Below, one piece after another: positions 29,001-42,105 of a DNA stretch of 64,000 nucleotides. Within the stretch, counting starts at the first letter, position 1. The number at the start of each line of letters is the position of its first letter. The stretch is from NCBI GenBank assembly GCA_963678675.1, contig OY783198.1:23484684-23548683 (forward strand), in the 5' to 3' direction. The translations under genes and the position numbers were made by a program. The stretch comes from Xiphydria camelus. Lineage: Eukaryota; Arthropoda; Insecta; Hymenoptera; Xiphydriidae. Below the pieces are notes generated by a model that was given only the letters and a program-made list of their open reading frames with translations, did not search any database and was not told the origin of the DNA.

Positions 29001-29879
29001 CAGCGTCGCATCGAATCGAATACCCGCGTAAAGATTCCAGCAGAGTGGTACGTGTATAATAATCGCGACAAATGAGGCCTACTTTCGCCGTTACGATTAA
29101 ACATTAAACCGATAGCTACCGTGTCGAATTGATTTTTAGTCTTTCCGTCCGATCCGAGCAAATTTCGTTGCCGCTGTAATTGAATCGCGAGTGTCGATCC
29201 GGCTTCGCCGCAAATTGGTCGGAATGGTCGAATGCGTGATTGTCCGGGGGGATAAAAGAAACGCTAAGTTAATTATTCGCGCTTGTATCTACGGTACATT
29301 CGATGCGGCCCGATGTAACTGCCATCGATATTTCCACGGACGGGCGAGTGCGGCGAGTCGGCGTTCTTAATTGACGTTAATTCGATCTCGCGCGCATTCG
29401 GTTAACCTCGTTATTTCGATGAATGCCGTTTCTACCCGACTTTCGCGAATAAGTAGCATTTTCCCCTCCTTCCTGTATTTTCTCTCTCGGCGGTCGAGGG
29501 CTATTTAAAAACAAAGTTTTCAATATCGGCAGAGAGAGAGGATGACTCTGTCATTTTCGTTTTACGTTCATCTGTAAACGTTCATAAACTGCCTATTGTC
29601 TAATTACTGATGTTAAGTTTCATTATGTGTGGTATGTATAGTATGTACAGAGATAATTCTATTGCGGATGTTCACATTTATCCACTCGTTAGCCAATTTA
29701 CATAGACTTATTTACCTACTTGTTACACATTTACTCGTTATCATTATTATTTCTTTATTTGTTTATTTCTTATATTTGTTTATTTCTTATTTTTTATTCT
29801 TACCGTTATAGTTACTGTTTTAGTTACTTATAATACTTGGTTATTGACTTTATTTTTGTATCTTACTTATTTACTTATT

Positions 29880-29977
29880 GTTAGTTATTTACTTTAAAAG
29901 GTACTTTCTTGTGTGCTCTTAGAGGGCTTGCCCTAGAGCAAAATAAACGCTTCTTCTTCTTCTTCTTCTTCTTCTTC
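29880..29977 (+). mobile_element. Possible 3' tail of a LINE retroposon with (TTC)n
   Basis: A small hairpin (AGGGCTTGCCCT) is followed by an AAATAAA signal-like word and then about nine TTC units at 29950-29977. A terminal hairpin plus microsatellite tail is a common 3' end layout of truncated non-LTR elements in insects. The AT-rich 29580-29880 just upstream could belong to it, but no reverse transcriptase frame is present. Confidence 0.35.
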
Positions 29978-30903
29978 ATCTCGTGTTCCTCTTTCGCGGA
30001 ATAATAAATTTGAATCTTTTCCATATTCTCCGCTTACTCGTGAATAATCATTACATTACTCTAACAATCCTTCGAGTAAAAGAAAATTAACAAGGCCTTC
30101 CATTTAAATATAGCGCTTAAAAAAATGTACCCCTCTCGAAGGGTTCCTTCTCGAGCCAATTATTCGGAAGCCGGGGATGGGGCGCTTGAAAGGCGTTCGC
30201 AGGATGATCCGCGGTGAAATATCGTCGGGCTAATTTCGCTATGACGGTATTCGAAGTTTCGTTCGCGCGGAAACGAGAATAACGGCGAAACAGAAGCGCA
30301 ATTGAAGCGACCCTCGGTGCATCCACCCATCCTGCCATTCACGCGGCCCGAAACGGTCGGCTGTCAAGCCATAATTACTAATTAGTTCTCGTAGAGTCGG
30401 CGGCAGGGTAGGGGAAAGAGAGGGGCAGGTACGGGGCACGATGCACCCTTTTATTAAATACCTTCGAAATTAAAATTATAATTGCATTCGCCGCTACCCC
30501 TAGCCCGTCGCGTCGCGCGATAGTTCTCCGCAGCCTCGTCCACGGCCCGAGGGACCATTACTACTGTAGAGGGGACGCGAAATGAAATTTGTCCGCTCGA
30601 AAACGGAACGTCACCGGCGGTTACATTGGCCCGGCATGCGACCGTTCCGCATTCGACGTCAGCCTTGCGGTTTTCTCTGGAATGGTATCCGTGTATAAAG
30701 TCGAATGGGATAAATAATCATTTTCCAGCCACGCACAGAATCGAAGTTGGGAAATTGGTAACGGATGTATTGCGAGTGCATAAATGCGTAGAAGCTTCCG
30801 CGTTCGTACGTTTGTTTGACGTTTCGTCTCGTTCATCGTTAGCCGCGTACATTCGCAACCGATCGTCGAGTAAAGCCGTCCTGTCTCATCGACGGAATCA
30901 ATA

Positions 30904-31357
30904 GGGTCATCCCGTCAATTTTTTTTCTCGGATTATGGAAGTTCAGGAAAAATTAAAATACCCCTATTTTTTGTTTTTCAAATTTATTCCTCCTAATACG
31001 CGAAAAAAATGGAAATTAACAAGAAAGTTAAAAAGTGCGCCTTCATATGACGTCTTATATCCCGCCCCTTTGATTGGTTAGAAAGCGACGAAAGCCGTGA
31101 TTGGTTACGAATGTAAACAAACGTCAAATACCATTCGACGCTTGCCGAAAACGCATGGGCGCAGTGCGTTCGACGTTGGGATATATGTATCACGTCACAT
31201 CCGGCGCGAAATTTAATTGAAGATTTTCATATTTTACGCTCTCCTACTTGCAACAATCAACAAAATCGTTTTTTTTTTATGAGACAGAATCTTATTACGT
31301 TTCAGTTTCCGAATGCAACTATTATTTTTATAAAATTGTGATGGGCGGGATGACCCC
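30904..31357. mobile_element. DNA-transposon remnant with GGGTCATCCCG termini (about 453 bp)
   Basis: The left end reads GGGTCATCCCGTC and the right end in reverse reads GGGTCATCCCGCC. The interior is AT-rich at both sides with a GC-richer middle. No transposase frame is present. I could not see a convincing target-site duplication, so the superfamily is left open. Confidence 0.55.
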
Positions 31358-32952
31358 ATTGCAGCCGCGGACTTCTCCCCTCTCGCACGTTACCGCAGTT
31401 ACGACCGGAATCGCACAACTTGGCGTTGTTGTACCGCCGAGCACAGACGCGCGAGCAGTTCGAAGCCCTTTGAATAACGAGTGGTATCAGTGGGTACGCG
31501 ATCAGCCGGCAGATATTCTAATTAGGGGCAGCCAGAGCTCGCCGAGTAAGGCATACGGTAGTTCGACGGTAGTTCGTAGGTAGGCGCGTAGGTACGTAGC
31601 ACGGCCCCTGCCAGCCACTGTGCCACTGACGGCTCGCTAATTGCTCAACCGTCTCCTTCCACCCTTCAAATCCAAATCCATCCCCTCGTGCCGCACGCAC
31701 CCACTCCCCCTCATCGTCGTTCCGGGATGGCGAGCATACGCGGGCTCGTATGACGACCAGATTTCTGCCCGACGGTCATACCACCCTTATTCCCCTAACC
31801 GGGACCATCGGGATCGACATTGGCGTTCGCTGGGCGCGCGATTTGATTATTCGAGCGGACGACACACGAGGCTCGTATGCGGGAAAAATTTGTTCCGTCA
31901 AAAATGTCACCGTTGAATCGGAGCGACGCCGACGCGGATATTAATTAAAAGACGCTCGAGGTCGTTTTAACGGGAAGAAAACGAGGAGAAAATTGGAAAC
32001 TCATCTTTACTTGGCGTCCGCGATATCGACGCGCGCTTCGATACGTAGTTATTTCCGCGAACCTGTACATCGTGTACGCGTGGAGGTGCACGGTACAGCG
32101 ATTCGAGCGCGGGGTCTGCGTGACCACGCGAGCCGTGGCCAAGGGGGTCGGCACGGTCGCGAATTAATCGAGCATATAATCGATGCTCCGCTGTCGATAT
32201 ACATATATATATCGAAGCCATCCGCCCGATCACCCTCTGCCCTCAACCCCACGACCGACCCCTATCGTTAACTAACGGCGCACTTGTAACGCTAATTTCT
32301 ATTCCGAGCCCGGCGTACTAGTCCGCTCGAAAACATTGGATTTTCTCCGACAAGCTTGAGACGAAATTTTTTAGAAATTATATTTTTTCTACCCTTTCGC
32401 TCTCAGGTGTACTGTACGTGAATTTGTAAACTTCCTTGCAGAGTAATATCGTTACGTGATTGGGTTTTGTAGACGTTCCGGCTTTCGCGCGAGTTTCGAT
32501 TTTGAAAATTAAAATATCAGGAGAGGGAAACATTTGCGAAAGTGGAAAGAGCGAAAGCCAGTTCAAATATCGTATGGGCGATAAAGAGAAAATTGGAGGG
32601 ATGGAAATTTACCGGTTCTACGGCGCGTTCCAATATCGGATGATGCCCGCGTGATCAGCCGCAAATTTATATCTGATTTCCTCCCCAATGCGGAAATCAG
32701 AGAACGCAAAATTGATCTATCCTCTGATTTATTACCGTGAACTAATAAAGCTTGTATCTCTCTCTCTCGCGTGACGTCGTTCTACGAACGACAATATACA
32801 GCGGTTCGAAACATGTGGATCGAACTATACTTTATTGGTAAATAGAAACGCGCGCCACACTGGGACTCCGCCGATGTCAATGCACATCGGCTGGCGCCGT
32901 GTCGCGGCTGAGTGACGGACGCGATGACGACTAAGACCGATCACGCATTGGC
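31358..32952. other. No gene seen
   Basis: Overlapping short frames on both strands at 31950-32270, none recognisable. A pyrimidine tract ending in CTCTCAG at 32405, directly followed by GTGTAC, resembles a splice acceptor next to a weak donor. A small hairpin (GCCGATGT...ACATCGGC) lies at about 32870-32891. Confidence 0.5.
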
Positions 32953-33118
32953 TGTGTTCAGGAGAAGCAAGCGCTAGTCTAGCGGTAGCTAACGTATGCC
33001 AGAGCGCGGCGCTTTTTTGAGTGTGCGCCGCTCACTGACGCTCACGTACGCTACTCAACACTGCAGCACCAGCAGCGGCTAACTACCGCTAGACTAGCGC
33101 TTGCTTTTCCCGAACACA
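32953..33118. mobile_element. Foldback element with TGTGTTC ends
   Basis: Arms at 32953-32992 and 33079-33118 match at about 36 of 40 positions, with the core AAGCAAGCGCTAGTCTAGCG exact. The GC-rich centre carries a second hairpin (GAGCGCGGCGC...GCGCCGCTC). It directly abuts the element at 33119. No coding capacity is visible. Confidence 0.65.
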
Positions 33119-33373
33119 GGATTTTGCAGTCTTGACAAAACTGGGTTTTGCTGAGAACTTTCTGCCATCACGAGAAAGGTATTATCTGTGGCAGCAAAGT
33201 GTATATCTACACGGAGAGAAATGTCAGTATACTGACAGCAAATGTAACTGCAATTGCAGTGCAATTTTTATCGTTATTCGATATATGTATCTTTTGCCGC
33301 CACAGATAATATATTTGTCATGACAACAAAATACTCTCAACAAAACTCAGTTTTGCCGAGACTGCAAAATCAT
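33119..33373. mobile_element. Foldback element with GATTTTGCAGTCT arms
   Basis: Inverted arms of about 85 bp (about 33120-33206 and 33290-33373) share GATTTTGCAGTCT, a CAAAACT-rich block and ATTATCTGTGGC. The centre carries two perfect palindromes at 33222-33237 and 33248-33259. The arms are more diverged than those of the elements at 35041 and 43851. A 63-codon frame across the centre is a by-product of the repeat. Confidence 0.7.
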
Positions 33374-34284
33374 TTTTTGTTCCGTGCAGAATACCGGACC
33401 TTTTTAATGGTTGTAACGATCGTGGCACGGGAACCTTCTAATCATTTATAATTAAGAATCTTGAGTTGGTGATGCTAATAATTTTTGAGTATCGCCCTTC
33501 CGTACGTCAAATCTGGCTATTTTTCTCGTCGGTTACTCGTCCGCGGTTGCGAACTGCAGGTAGAGCTCTCAAACTTCCCATCCGCGTTCGGAACGGATTT
33601 GAATCTTCTGACGGGCGACTGGAAACGCTGAAGTGAATCGAGCGGAGCGGAGGAAGAAAAAAGCGGAAACAAATTACCTGGAGGGTGGTCCGTGGTCGGG
33701 GATTTGAATTAAAAATGCAAGCCGTGCTCCGGGTCGAGAGTTCGAGGTAGCCGGAGATAAAGGAAAATTGGTAGTTGGTAGAAGCGTGTGATTGACGGAA
33801 CGGGAAGAAACGAAAAATCGACGTCGTCCGAACGTTTGCGGAAGAGAGATCCGTAACACTCTCGACTCTTCCGCTTCGTCGTCACGAGTCGGACGCGTGG
33901 AATCGATAGGGTGGAGAGTCGGTCGCTTTTTAATTCAGATCGATCATCGATTGTTTTGATCGCGCAAACAGTCGAAGTAATCGAGTGCATCTCGTTTGGG
34001 TGACGTGGTACATTTTTTAGATCCTCCGAATCGCCAACCCAACCATAAATTGGTAACGAGGCGGATCGTTTTCCCTCGACGATTCGAAAGGAGAGCGCGC
34101 CGAGCGCTATCGTGTTTCAAAAGGTCTTCCCCTCCACCTCTCTTTCTCTCTACGGACCACCGGCGTTCACTGTAACTGCTGGCAAATAAAAAGCGCTGAG
34201 CAGGTGAGCTCGGACGCGAGAGGATACGAACGAACGGGCGAACGAAACCCGCGACGCTTCTCACTCTGCGGAGCCGGGTGGGGA

Positions 34285-34302
34285 GGGGGGGGGGGGGGGG
34301 GG
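34285..34302. repeat. Poly-G run (18)
   Basis: Eighteen consecutive G, the longest homopolymer in the window, preceded by further G-rich sequence. Confidence 0.95.
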
Positions 34303-34398
34303 TGAGGGCTTTTAAAACCGCATGTCGGATCGTATTATATTTTTCCGTTTCATTTGCTCGCGACGTGAAATTAATTAAATATCCGATACTACGCGTTT

Positions 34399-34432
<34 letters not shown>

Positions 34433-34434
34433 GC
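34399..34434. repeat. (TC)n microsatellite
   Basis: About 36 bases of TC repeat with one TTTC interruption. It lies about 100 bp from a G18 run at 34285-34302. Confidence 0.95.
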
Positions 34435-35040
34435 TCTTCCGCCATTCCACTTCCGGGCAGAAGTCAACAGCAAAGCCGGAGCTTATTTTTCCGAAGGATC
34501 GCGCGCCTACCCGTTGGCATTGCCTCGACCCTTTCCTCCGTTGAATACTTTATTTTGCTAATTACGAGAATATTACTTCGTTTCGCGGGACGATCGAAAT
34601 CACAGCCGATCGAGAGTCGGCGACCTTTCGAAGTGTCGACAAAAGTTGGAACGCGCGACGGGTAACGATGAGAGAAAGGTTCGGGACGTTGAGATTTCCC
34701 CGCAAACGACAGCCAGTACGCGTTTGCATAAGTACAACGGGCGTCCGGGACAATTTAGACTCGTAAACATAATTAATAGTGCGCATTAATTCAGAGATTT
34801 TTCGCTGGTTGCAAGCACATGTTGCAGAACGGTGCCAACTGTCTCGTAATTTAGCTAAATAATGACTAAACTTGCCGCCCGTATGATGCATTGCCACGAT
34901 GGCGCGACGTCACCGGCTCGGAATTGAAAGGGCGCCTGTAGCTCGTTTAATTGGCGTGATACGGTAAACTGGACGGGCTAACTTTGGTAACTTTCGGACG
35001 ACTGCTGTTACTCAGACGCGACTTGTAATTGTAGAATAAT

Positions 35041-35240
35041 TACACTGAGAAAAAAAAGAGATTAAAAATTATTCTGTTAGGAGGATAATCTGAGTACGAA
35101 AGGTAAAGTGGATCGAAAATGATTCTAAGGAAGGTTAAATTGTATACCCTGGAAGGCTAATTTTTGATCTGTTTTATACCTTTCGTACTCAGATTATCCT
35201 CCTAACAGAATAAATTTTAATCTTTTTTTTTCTCAGTGTA
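35041..35240. mobile_element. Palindromic mariner-type MITE with CACTGAGA termini (200 bp)
   Basis: TA flanks and CACTGAGAAAAAAAA ends define the element. Arms at 35041-35105 and 35177-35240 are almost perfect reverse complements, and weaker pairing continues into the centre, so the whole unit can fold into one hairpin. No open frame of note lies inside. The high arm identity suggests a young insertion or one maintained by hairpin gene conversion. Confidence 0.8.
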
Positions 35241-37945
35241 CGTCGGAGGTTTCGGGGAGATCTCAAAATTGCGAAGGTTCTAAAGATATCCCGCGGCATC
35301 CCACCCGTCGTACCTCACGCGTGGCGTGTTAGAGAAGAGGCTGGGCGTCGGTATCTCGGAAGAGGACTGCCATTCTAAGCCGGCTTGACTAATTGGTGGC
35401 GTTACAATCATGGGTACATGGCTAGGTTGGTATTACTGCGAGTTATAGCCCCCGCTCCCGGCCCACCCGACCACCCTCAACGCCACACATTCGTGCACAA
35501 GAGGGGACGTTTAATGACCCCACCGTTTACGCAAATTTTCCCATTATGCGACGCGGTTTTGGCCGTCGAGCGGGCCGATTCGCGCTCTAACGAGCACCAT
35601 TTTCTCGAACGAAGCTGCACCTGGAAATTAAAGCGGATACCTGTGGAACGGAATGGGTATCGTCTTCAATTTCACAATGTGGATCGGTCGCGAATAAGCA
35701 AATTAACTCCTGAGAAAACAGACTTATTCGGCCATTTTATCATGGAAAATAAAAAGAGATCGAATGAGTTCTCTTTTTTTTATATTTATTTTCAACTAGT
35801 TCCAACCAAAGACTGCTGGAAATATAAACTTGGTCGAATATCGAAGAAGTACATATCTATGGGCATATAACTCCGTCCAGCCGCGTATATATATATGTAT
35901 AGAAATTATTGAGGTGACCGTCATCAATTATATTCTATTTTCAGTCGACGGAACTCATTGATCGAGGACCGTCGAAAATGAACGTCCGTCGAAGCGGCGC
36001 ATCCTCGGTGCTCCAGTTATACCGGGTCTCGCTGTAATCGCGATGGGTGTTCGACCAAAGAGATACTGATAATAAAAAATCGCGGGATATAAAATAATTC
36101 AAACAAATGTCCGCGCAGCCGGACAGAGCCCCGGTGGCTCCGCGGTCCTGTGGTCCCGCACAACGATATATTTCGCAGGGCTTATCCGCGGCTGGTCATT
36201 CGTAAACGAGGGAAAAAATGACACTCTAACGGCGTGCTATCTGTAATGGTTAGGAAGTGGGAAAGATTTGTTTCTGCCACTTGGAGAAGGCGAGATCAAC
36301 GAAAGGGGGAGGAAGAGATTTTTCGGAAAAAATCCGCGCGCTCGTACAGTGTGATTCTAATGCGTGACAAAATAGAAACGGTCATAAGATTGCTAATAAT
36401 GTCCGTCGATGATGTTGCTATGAACACGAATTAAAACTTGTGCTTGCTAAATAAAATAAAAATATTAACTTACAATATACACAATAAGATTAGTATCATT
36501 ATTGCGCTACGTGCATAGATGAAATTCATAAAAAGAATTCGCGGTAACTCGACGAGAGACAAAGGCCAGAATTCATGTGGAAAGGAATTATCGATCCCGG
36601 AACGCCGAAGCAACGAGGACCAATCTAAACGCACGTTTACACGGCGAAAGAGTTAACGCGCCGTTCCGTTTTACGCGAAAAGCCCTCATGAGCTTCATAT
36701 CGGGGTGCGGTGTACCCCATCAGCCCGACTCCCGGGGGTGTGATCAGCGGTAACTGAACTTGTAAATCTCTCGTCCCAGAGCCGGGTCTCCCCAACTGAC
36801 CAGAACGCATTCGTCTATCTTACCGGGGCCGAGTGTTACGAGAAATTAATCTGCCCGGCGGCCGAATGAATTCGCATCTGACGGAGGCTGGCGCGAACGA
36901 ATGGGAAGAGCTTGCAGCGCTGTCAAGTAAAACACCAAATCTCGGCACAATTGTCGAAATTATTACATACCTCGTTAAACGTACGAGTATAACGTGTACT
37001 TGTCAGGTGTAGGGTGGAGAGAATGGACGTTTTGAAAAATACGATCAAAACATTCTCTACGTTTAGAGAGCGCTTGAAAACTCATTTACACGAGAAGAGA
37101 GATATTTAAATCGCAGTTGATATTACGTAATATTTGCACGATCTTGTATGAATATTCATATGTTTTGTAACTCAATTTAATCAACCACTCCGGTTTATAT
37201 ATCATTCCGACAGAGAGAGAGAGACGTACAATAATTACTCACGATGATCGCTTCGTTCCATTCACTCGACTTCGATACGCTTCTAAAAAAAAAAGGCGGC
37301 CCGAGCACTAAGCGATTTGATATTCAAAAACTTGAAGCGGAAGCGCACGTAGAGGGTATTTAGCATAAATGTAAAATAAGCAGTGGGCAGGATATAAATC
37401 GTATTCCCATTAGGACCGCAGCGGGTGGCGAAGAGAAGGGGAGGATCGGGGAGGGGCGGTGCATTTGAATACAGTCGGATTAAAAATTAAATACAACCGG
37501 CAAAGGGGCAACCGATTAGCGCGGCCGAATGAAAAATTACACGAGAAAAACGGAAATTATCCGAAATAAAAACCCACCGGTGGGGAAAGTGAGGCGGCGG
37601 TGGGCGCGAGGCTTGGAAGAAGAGGGGGATGAAAAGAGGAAGGCGAGGAGCGAGTGGAGGGACGTGGGGGAAGGAAAAAAATTTTAAACTCCCTTTAATA
37701 ATTCGCAGTCGCACGAAAACCGCTTAGCCGAGATCGAGACGGTGACGTACATATTTATGCTCCCTCCTCCCCCTCTGACAAACTCTCTATCCCTGCACGC
37801 GATATCCGCTGGGAATCGGCGTGCGAGCTCCGCATTTTTTCTTCCACCTCTCCCGCACCGCGGAAACGAATAAATTACTCAACTGGGTATACATTCCCGT
37901 ACGGCAACGTATGTGCACCTGCCCACCCATATCGTCGGCTTCCCA

Positions 37946-38177
37946 TGAAAAGTGCACAAGTCCAAAATGACTGTTGATTATGTAAGAAACAAGCCGTCTC
38001 GCAAATTCAACTGGTTTTTCGAAGTATTTTATTGTCAAGTTGTTCATCTAAAAGTTTCAACTTTTGTTTGATAATCCCATGTATAGCTTCTGAACTTCTT
38101 AGAATAAGAGACACTAATTTTAAACAGTTTCTTTAATCTACTGTGAAAACAGTCATTTTGGACTTATGCACTCTTCA
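37946..38177. mobile_element. Short foldback MITE
   Basis: Inverted arms at 37946-37975 and 38148-38177 match at about 28 of 30 positions (core AGTCCAAAATGACTGTT). The AT-rich interior is unlike the GC-rich DNA on either side. No clear target-site duplication or coding frame is visible, so the superfamily is undetermined. Confidence 0.65.
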
Positions 38178-41100
38178 CGTGAAGCCGACGATATGTAGAT
38201 CGAAATTTCTTCGAGCGCGCGCCGGTCCGTTTAATTTTCGAAGACGCGCAACCCCATAACCATCCCTCACAATTCTCGAATGCGCCGTACGCACAAGCGA
38301 GTGGCTCCCGCGCCGCTCGTCCCTCAAATTTCGGCCGGAGCGGGTCTAGCGTTAGAGCGTAACTGCCGTAGCGACCGGTTAACCGAGGCATCCGTCATAA
38401 TACGCGAGACAACTGGATGCCCAAGGAGAAAACATAAAGGAGCCCCGTAACTTCTCGTTTGCGCGGCTTTTGTTTCTAATGCCCGCGAGCGCGAATCTCC
38501 GTCCGCGAAAAACGCCTTTATGCCGCGACGGAATCCCTACATCAACTTTACGGGCTCAGTTGAGATAAGCGCTCGCGACACGGTGGAAACGTTGGCGCGG
38601 CGGACGTACCTGGCCGCGTTCGGGGACGCGCCAATCGATTTCTGCGTCCCGATCGATGTCCCCTCCCCTCCGGCGCCCTTTGCGAAAGATTTACAGTCAC
38701 GGAATTGGCGGTAGCTGCGTACAGGGGTGTCGTGTATATTTTTCGGGGGGTTGCATAAATGCTCCAGGCTCTATCGCCGTGGGTAGACGATTCCGATCAC
38801 GCGTGGCAACGACCCAAGAGCGTGTGGAACCCTTATAATTATCTCCTCGAGAAATTTGGTCAACCGCCCTCCGGGGGCGACGAGAAACCCAGTTACGGCT
38901 TGGTCAGCCGCCCCTCCTCTTCCTTCCACCCTTCGACTCCCTCGTTAAATACCCTCGGGCCGCCTTTAATCTGTCATTTTTAATCACTAATCGATCAAGA
39001 GGCTAATAGGCGATTCTCTGATCGAGGATCACCTAGCACCCGAGGCGAGGAGAAACTATCGTGAGGCTAGAGTACGGGAGTTGGCTACTTAACTTCGCAT
39101 TCAGTTTTAAAGGCAAGGAGAACATAAATTACGTACTAGAAAAAACGCGCGCGTGTACGTATTCATTTTGTTTATATTTCGTTGTATGAAAAATAGATGA
39201 TCACGTGTACGTAATGCTGTCACGTTTGGTGTTGCTGTTGGTAATTCGATTTGCGCCGTATTGAACTGCACCTTTCTGGAGGGTGCAACTCACACGTGGC
39301 CTTTTGGCTCGTTCAAGTGAATACGACGTAGTATCTGACACACGAGAGGGTCGTCGTCTTTTGTTGTCTACATTTGTACTTTATGTTTCACTGCGATTCA
39401 ACATGAGTACGCTTCTCGTCACCTTAAGACCTTTGCTCGAAATCTCACAGACTACTATACACTTCGCTACAATTGAGTGGAAAGAATTGGTCCAGAAATT
39501 AGTTCACCGAACTTCGACTCCAACGAACTCGGAGCAAAAGAGTCTCCGCGCTGAACGAATAATTATACTAAATTCGCATCAGATTATCTTCCGTTTATTT
39601 CCGGTCGCCCGGCTGCCGTTAAAAAGTTGCTTCCGGCTCTCAAGAGTTCATTTTTCGCATTTCGACTTCAGCCACGGTTAATGGTTTATTTAAAAGTCGC
39701 CTCCTGCGTCCGGCATTAAAATCTCCCCCGTGTGGATTACTGATACAGCGCGTGGTTCTCTTCGCGTCGGTACGTTCGAAGCCTGCGAGGAGAGGACCCC
39801 GTTGAAAGATCGACGACCCCGCAGTCGGTGCCTAGATCTTCCGTTTAATCCCAGCTAACCGACGGTCTGAATAATTGAACGAATCCGTAACCTCATGTCC
39901 GGCTATAGCGAACGCGGAATATTAGAGCGGCCATCCGTGTTTGGAGGTTTAACGGTCGCAGAGGTGGTACAGGTCGCTCAAGGAAGATTTCGACGCGATG
40001 ATATCACGAAAATTCGAATGCTTCGAATATTATTGATTTTATATAAAACTGAAGAATAGCTGAACAAACATATTCGTTCTCTCGTTGAAGGATTCGAACA
40101 TTTTTAGATTATCCAAATACGATTGATCGCGACAAATACGAACAGATCACGAAAAATTATGAAAATTGAAAACCGAAGAAAACGGAAATGCTCGATATCA
40201 GTAACTCACCCGTTACGCGTTATCTGCGTTACGCGTTCCACAAGGCGAATTCAAAGGGATAGCATACCATCACGTTTGAAGTCAACTCCATTAGCAGAGT
40301 GCTATTGTATTCATAGGCCCCTTGGATCTCTCCGCGCTGGGGATAGGTCGACCATACATTATACAGACGGTAAATACTCGGCTCAGCCGGGCAAGGGCTT
40401 AATTGAAATGGTAGCGATTATTCCTGTAAATGCCTCCTCGCGCGATAAGTTCCATTGGAACTGTCGATCTCCGTCAAGAATTCCATAAACTCGGGATATT
40501 TTCACTGTCGAGCGGAGAAAGAGGAATATCTACTCAAAACAAGAGAAGAAACTGGCGGCGGTAGGTGCAAGCCCTTCTCACGTGGCGTCCGCGCTAGCCG
40601 TCCTGTAAAAGTAACCCCCCCCCCCCCCCCAAGGCTGCTTTCCGGGGTGATTCTTAAGTGCGATTTGTAGGGGAGCGATATTTCACCGGCAAGGGCGCCG
40701 TTTGGCGGTAATAGTTGCAGTATTATTTACTGTTAACGGCCCACTTTCGCCGAGTAACGCTTCGAAATTAACTTACCGTGTACATTCACCTGCTGGAATG
40801 GTTTACGGCCGAGATGGTGGGCGCCCCCTTGACTTATTTGCTTTGCACGACTCGCATAACTTCCGGTTAAGCGATAGCGAGACGCGATATCCCGTAATTT
40901 GTCGGCTGTGGCGTATCCCGCACCCAGTCACCGGTGCTGTACCCAAGTTTTAGCGGAGTTAAAATTCACCAAACCGATCAGGACGGGATCGTTAATGCTG
41001 GAGACTCAGCGAGGATAAATTTCCAGGATTAACCTTCGCGTCTGAAAGTGCGAGGAGGAGGGGAAGGAGGAGACGGGCTACGCAGGGCGGTGAGAAATTT

Positions 41101-42105
41101 TTATGGAACTTTGGCCTAATTGAATTGATAATTATGTACAGGCGATATTGAATTATCATGCCATTAGCTCGGGAGATGATTAAGCAACGGTTCATTAAAT
41201 CTCTCGGTCGTGCCGAAGGAACCTCGTTTTATGGGGGACGATTAAAGTTTATGGTACCTTTCGCGGGCGGAACGGTACGCGGTCAGCCTTTTTCGCTTCC
41301 TTTAACGTCGTTATCCAGAACATTTCCTATCGTCACATCCTCTCAGGGTCTCGTGTCTTTGCTACTCATCATTACGGAGCGGAAGGATCTTCCTAGGAGT
41401 AGGGTTACATTCTTTCCTCCGTTGGACATATTTTGAAATATACGTCAAAACTGTGTGAAATTTTATAAAGAATTCAATAGTTTTATTCGTTTACGAAAAA
41501 ATCGACCCTCTGTGTACGATTTAGTTTTCTGGAAGGAATGGACTTATATTCCAGTCGTTGTTACGACTGCACGAGCTCCGAAAAATAAATAAATGTAGCA
41601 CACATCGACCATTGGATACCCTTCTCTCGCTGGTTAAGGGGAGCAATGCCCTATCGCGGCAGAATTATTAAGTGTTCGCACATTCACTTAATCCTGGAGT
41701 GAATATCACGAGCTATCTCTAGGCCGATCAATCACGAGCCCCACATAACCTTCCTCCCTGGCCCGCGTGGTTGGTCGGTTCGGCTCGCCCGCATTATTCA
41801 CACCGAGTCATATATCATTCCGTTATCATCGACTCTTTATATGCGGTCGCGCTCTATTTTCTGTCTGTTTGCTCCGTTAAACGCTGCACCGTGCGACGTG
41901 ATTCGGAGAAACCGCATTGTCTCTATTTCGACCGGCGATGCTCGATTGGGGAGAGAACGTACGATTTTCGCGTAGGTACCGTTCAAAAATCGCCCAGATG
42001 CGGGGCAAGATTTCGTTACAGCGAAAACCATTTGTTTCCACGCAATCGACGAACGTCTTTGGTGGAATGAAAAACTCGTTATGTTGAGCTTAATAACATT
42101 ATTTT
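38178..42105. other. No gene seen
   Basis: Short frames up to 132 codons (39283-39681 plus), none recognisable. The poly-C run at 40615 is listed separately. The sequence alternates between GC-rich stretches and short AT-rich islands. Confidence 0.5.
40615..40630. repeat. Poly-C run (16)
   Basis: Sixteen consecutive C after GTAA. Confidence 0.95.

Larger units (their letters stand above)
20032..30903. other. No gene that can be defended
   Basis: The longest frame in the window is at 27090-27779 (plus, 229 codons), but it opens with TTG; from the first ATG at 27225 it has 184 codons and no recognisable domain. A 61-codon ATG frame at 26884-27069 has an unbiased composition but no known relative. 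A 183-codon minus-strand frame at 22377-22928 is also unrecognised. The stretch 29580-29880 is strongly AT-rich. Confidence 0.5.
33374..37945. other. No gene seen apart from the MITE at 35041
   Basis: A 168-codon minus-strand frame at 33944-34450 runs through the TC repeat and the G18 run and is rejected as coding. A 161-codon plus-strand frame at 35385-35870 is unrecognised. The stretch 36440-36560 is AT-rich and featureless. Confidence 0.5.
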
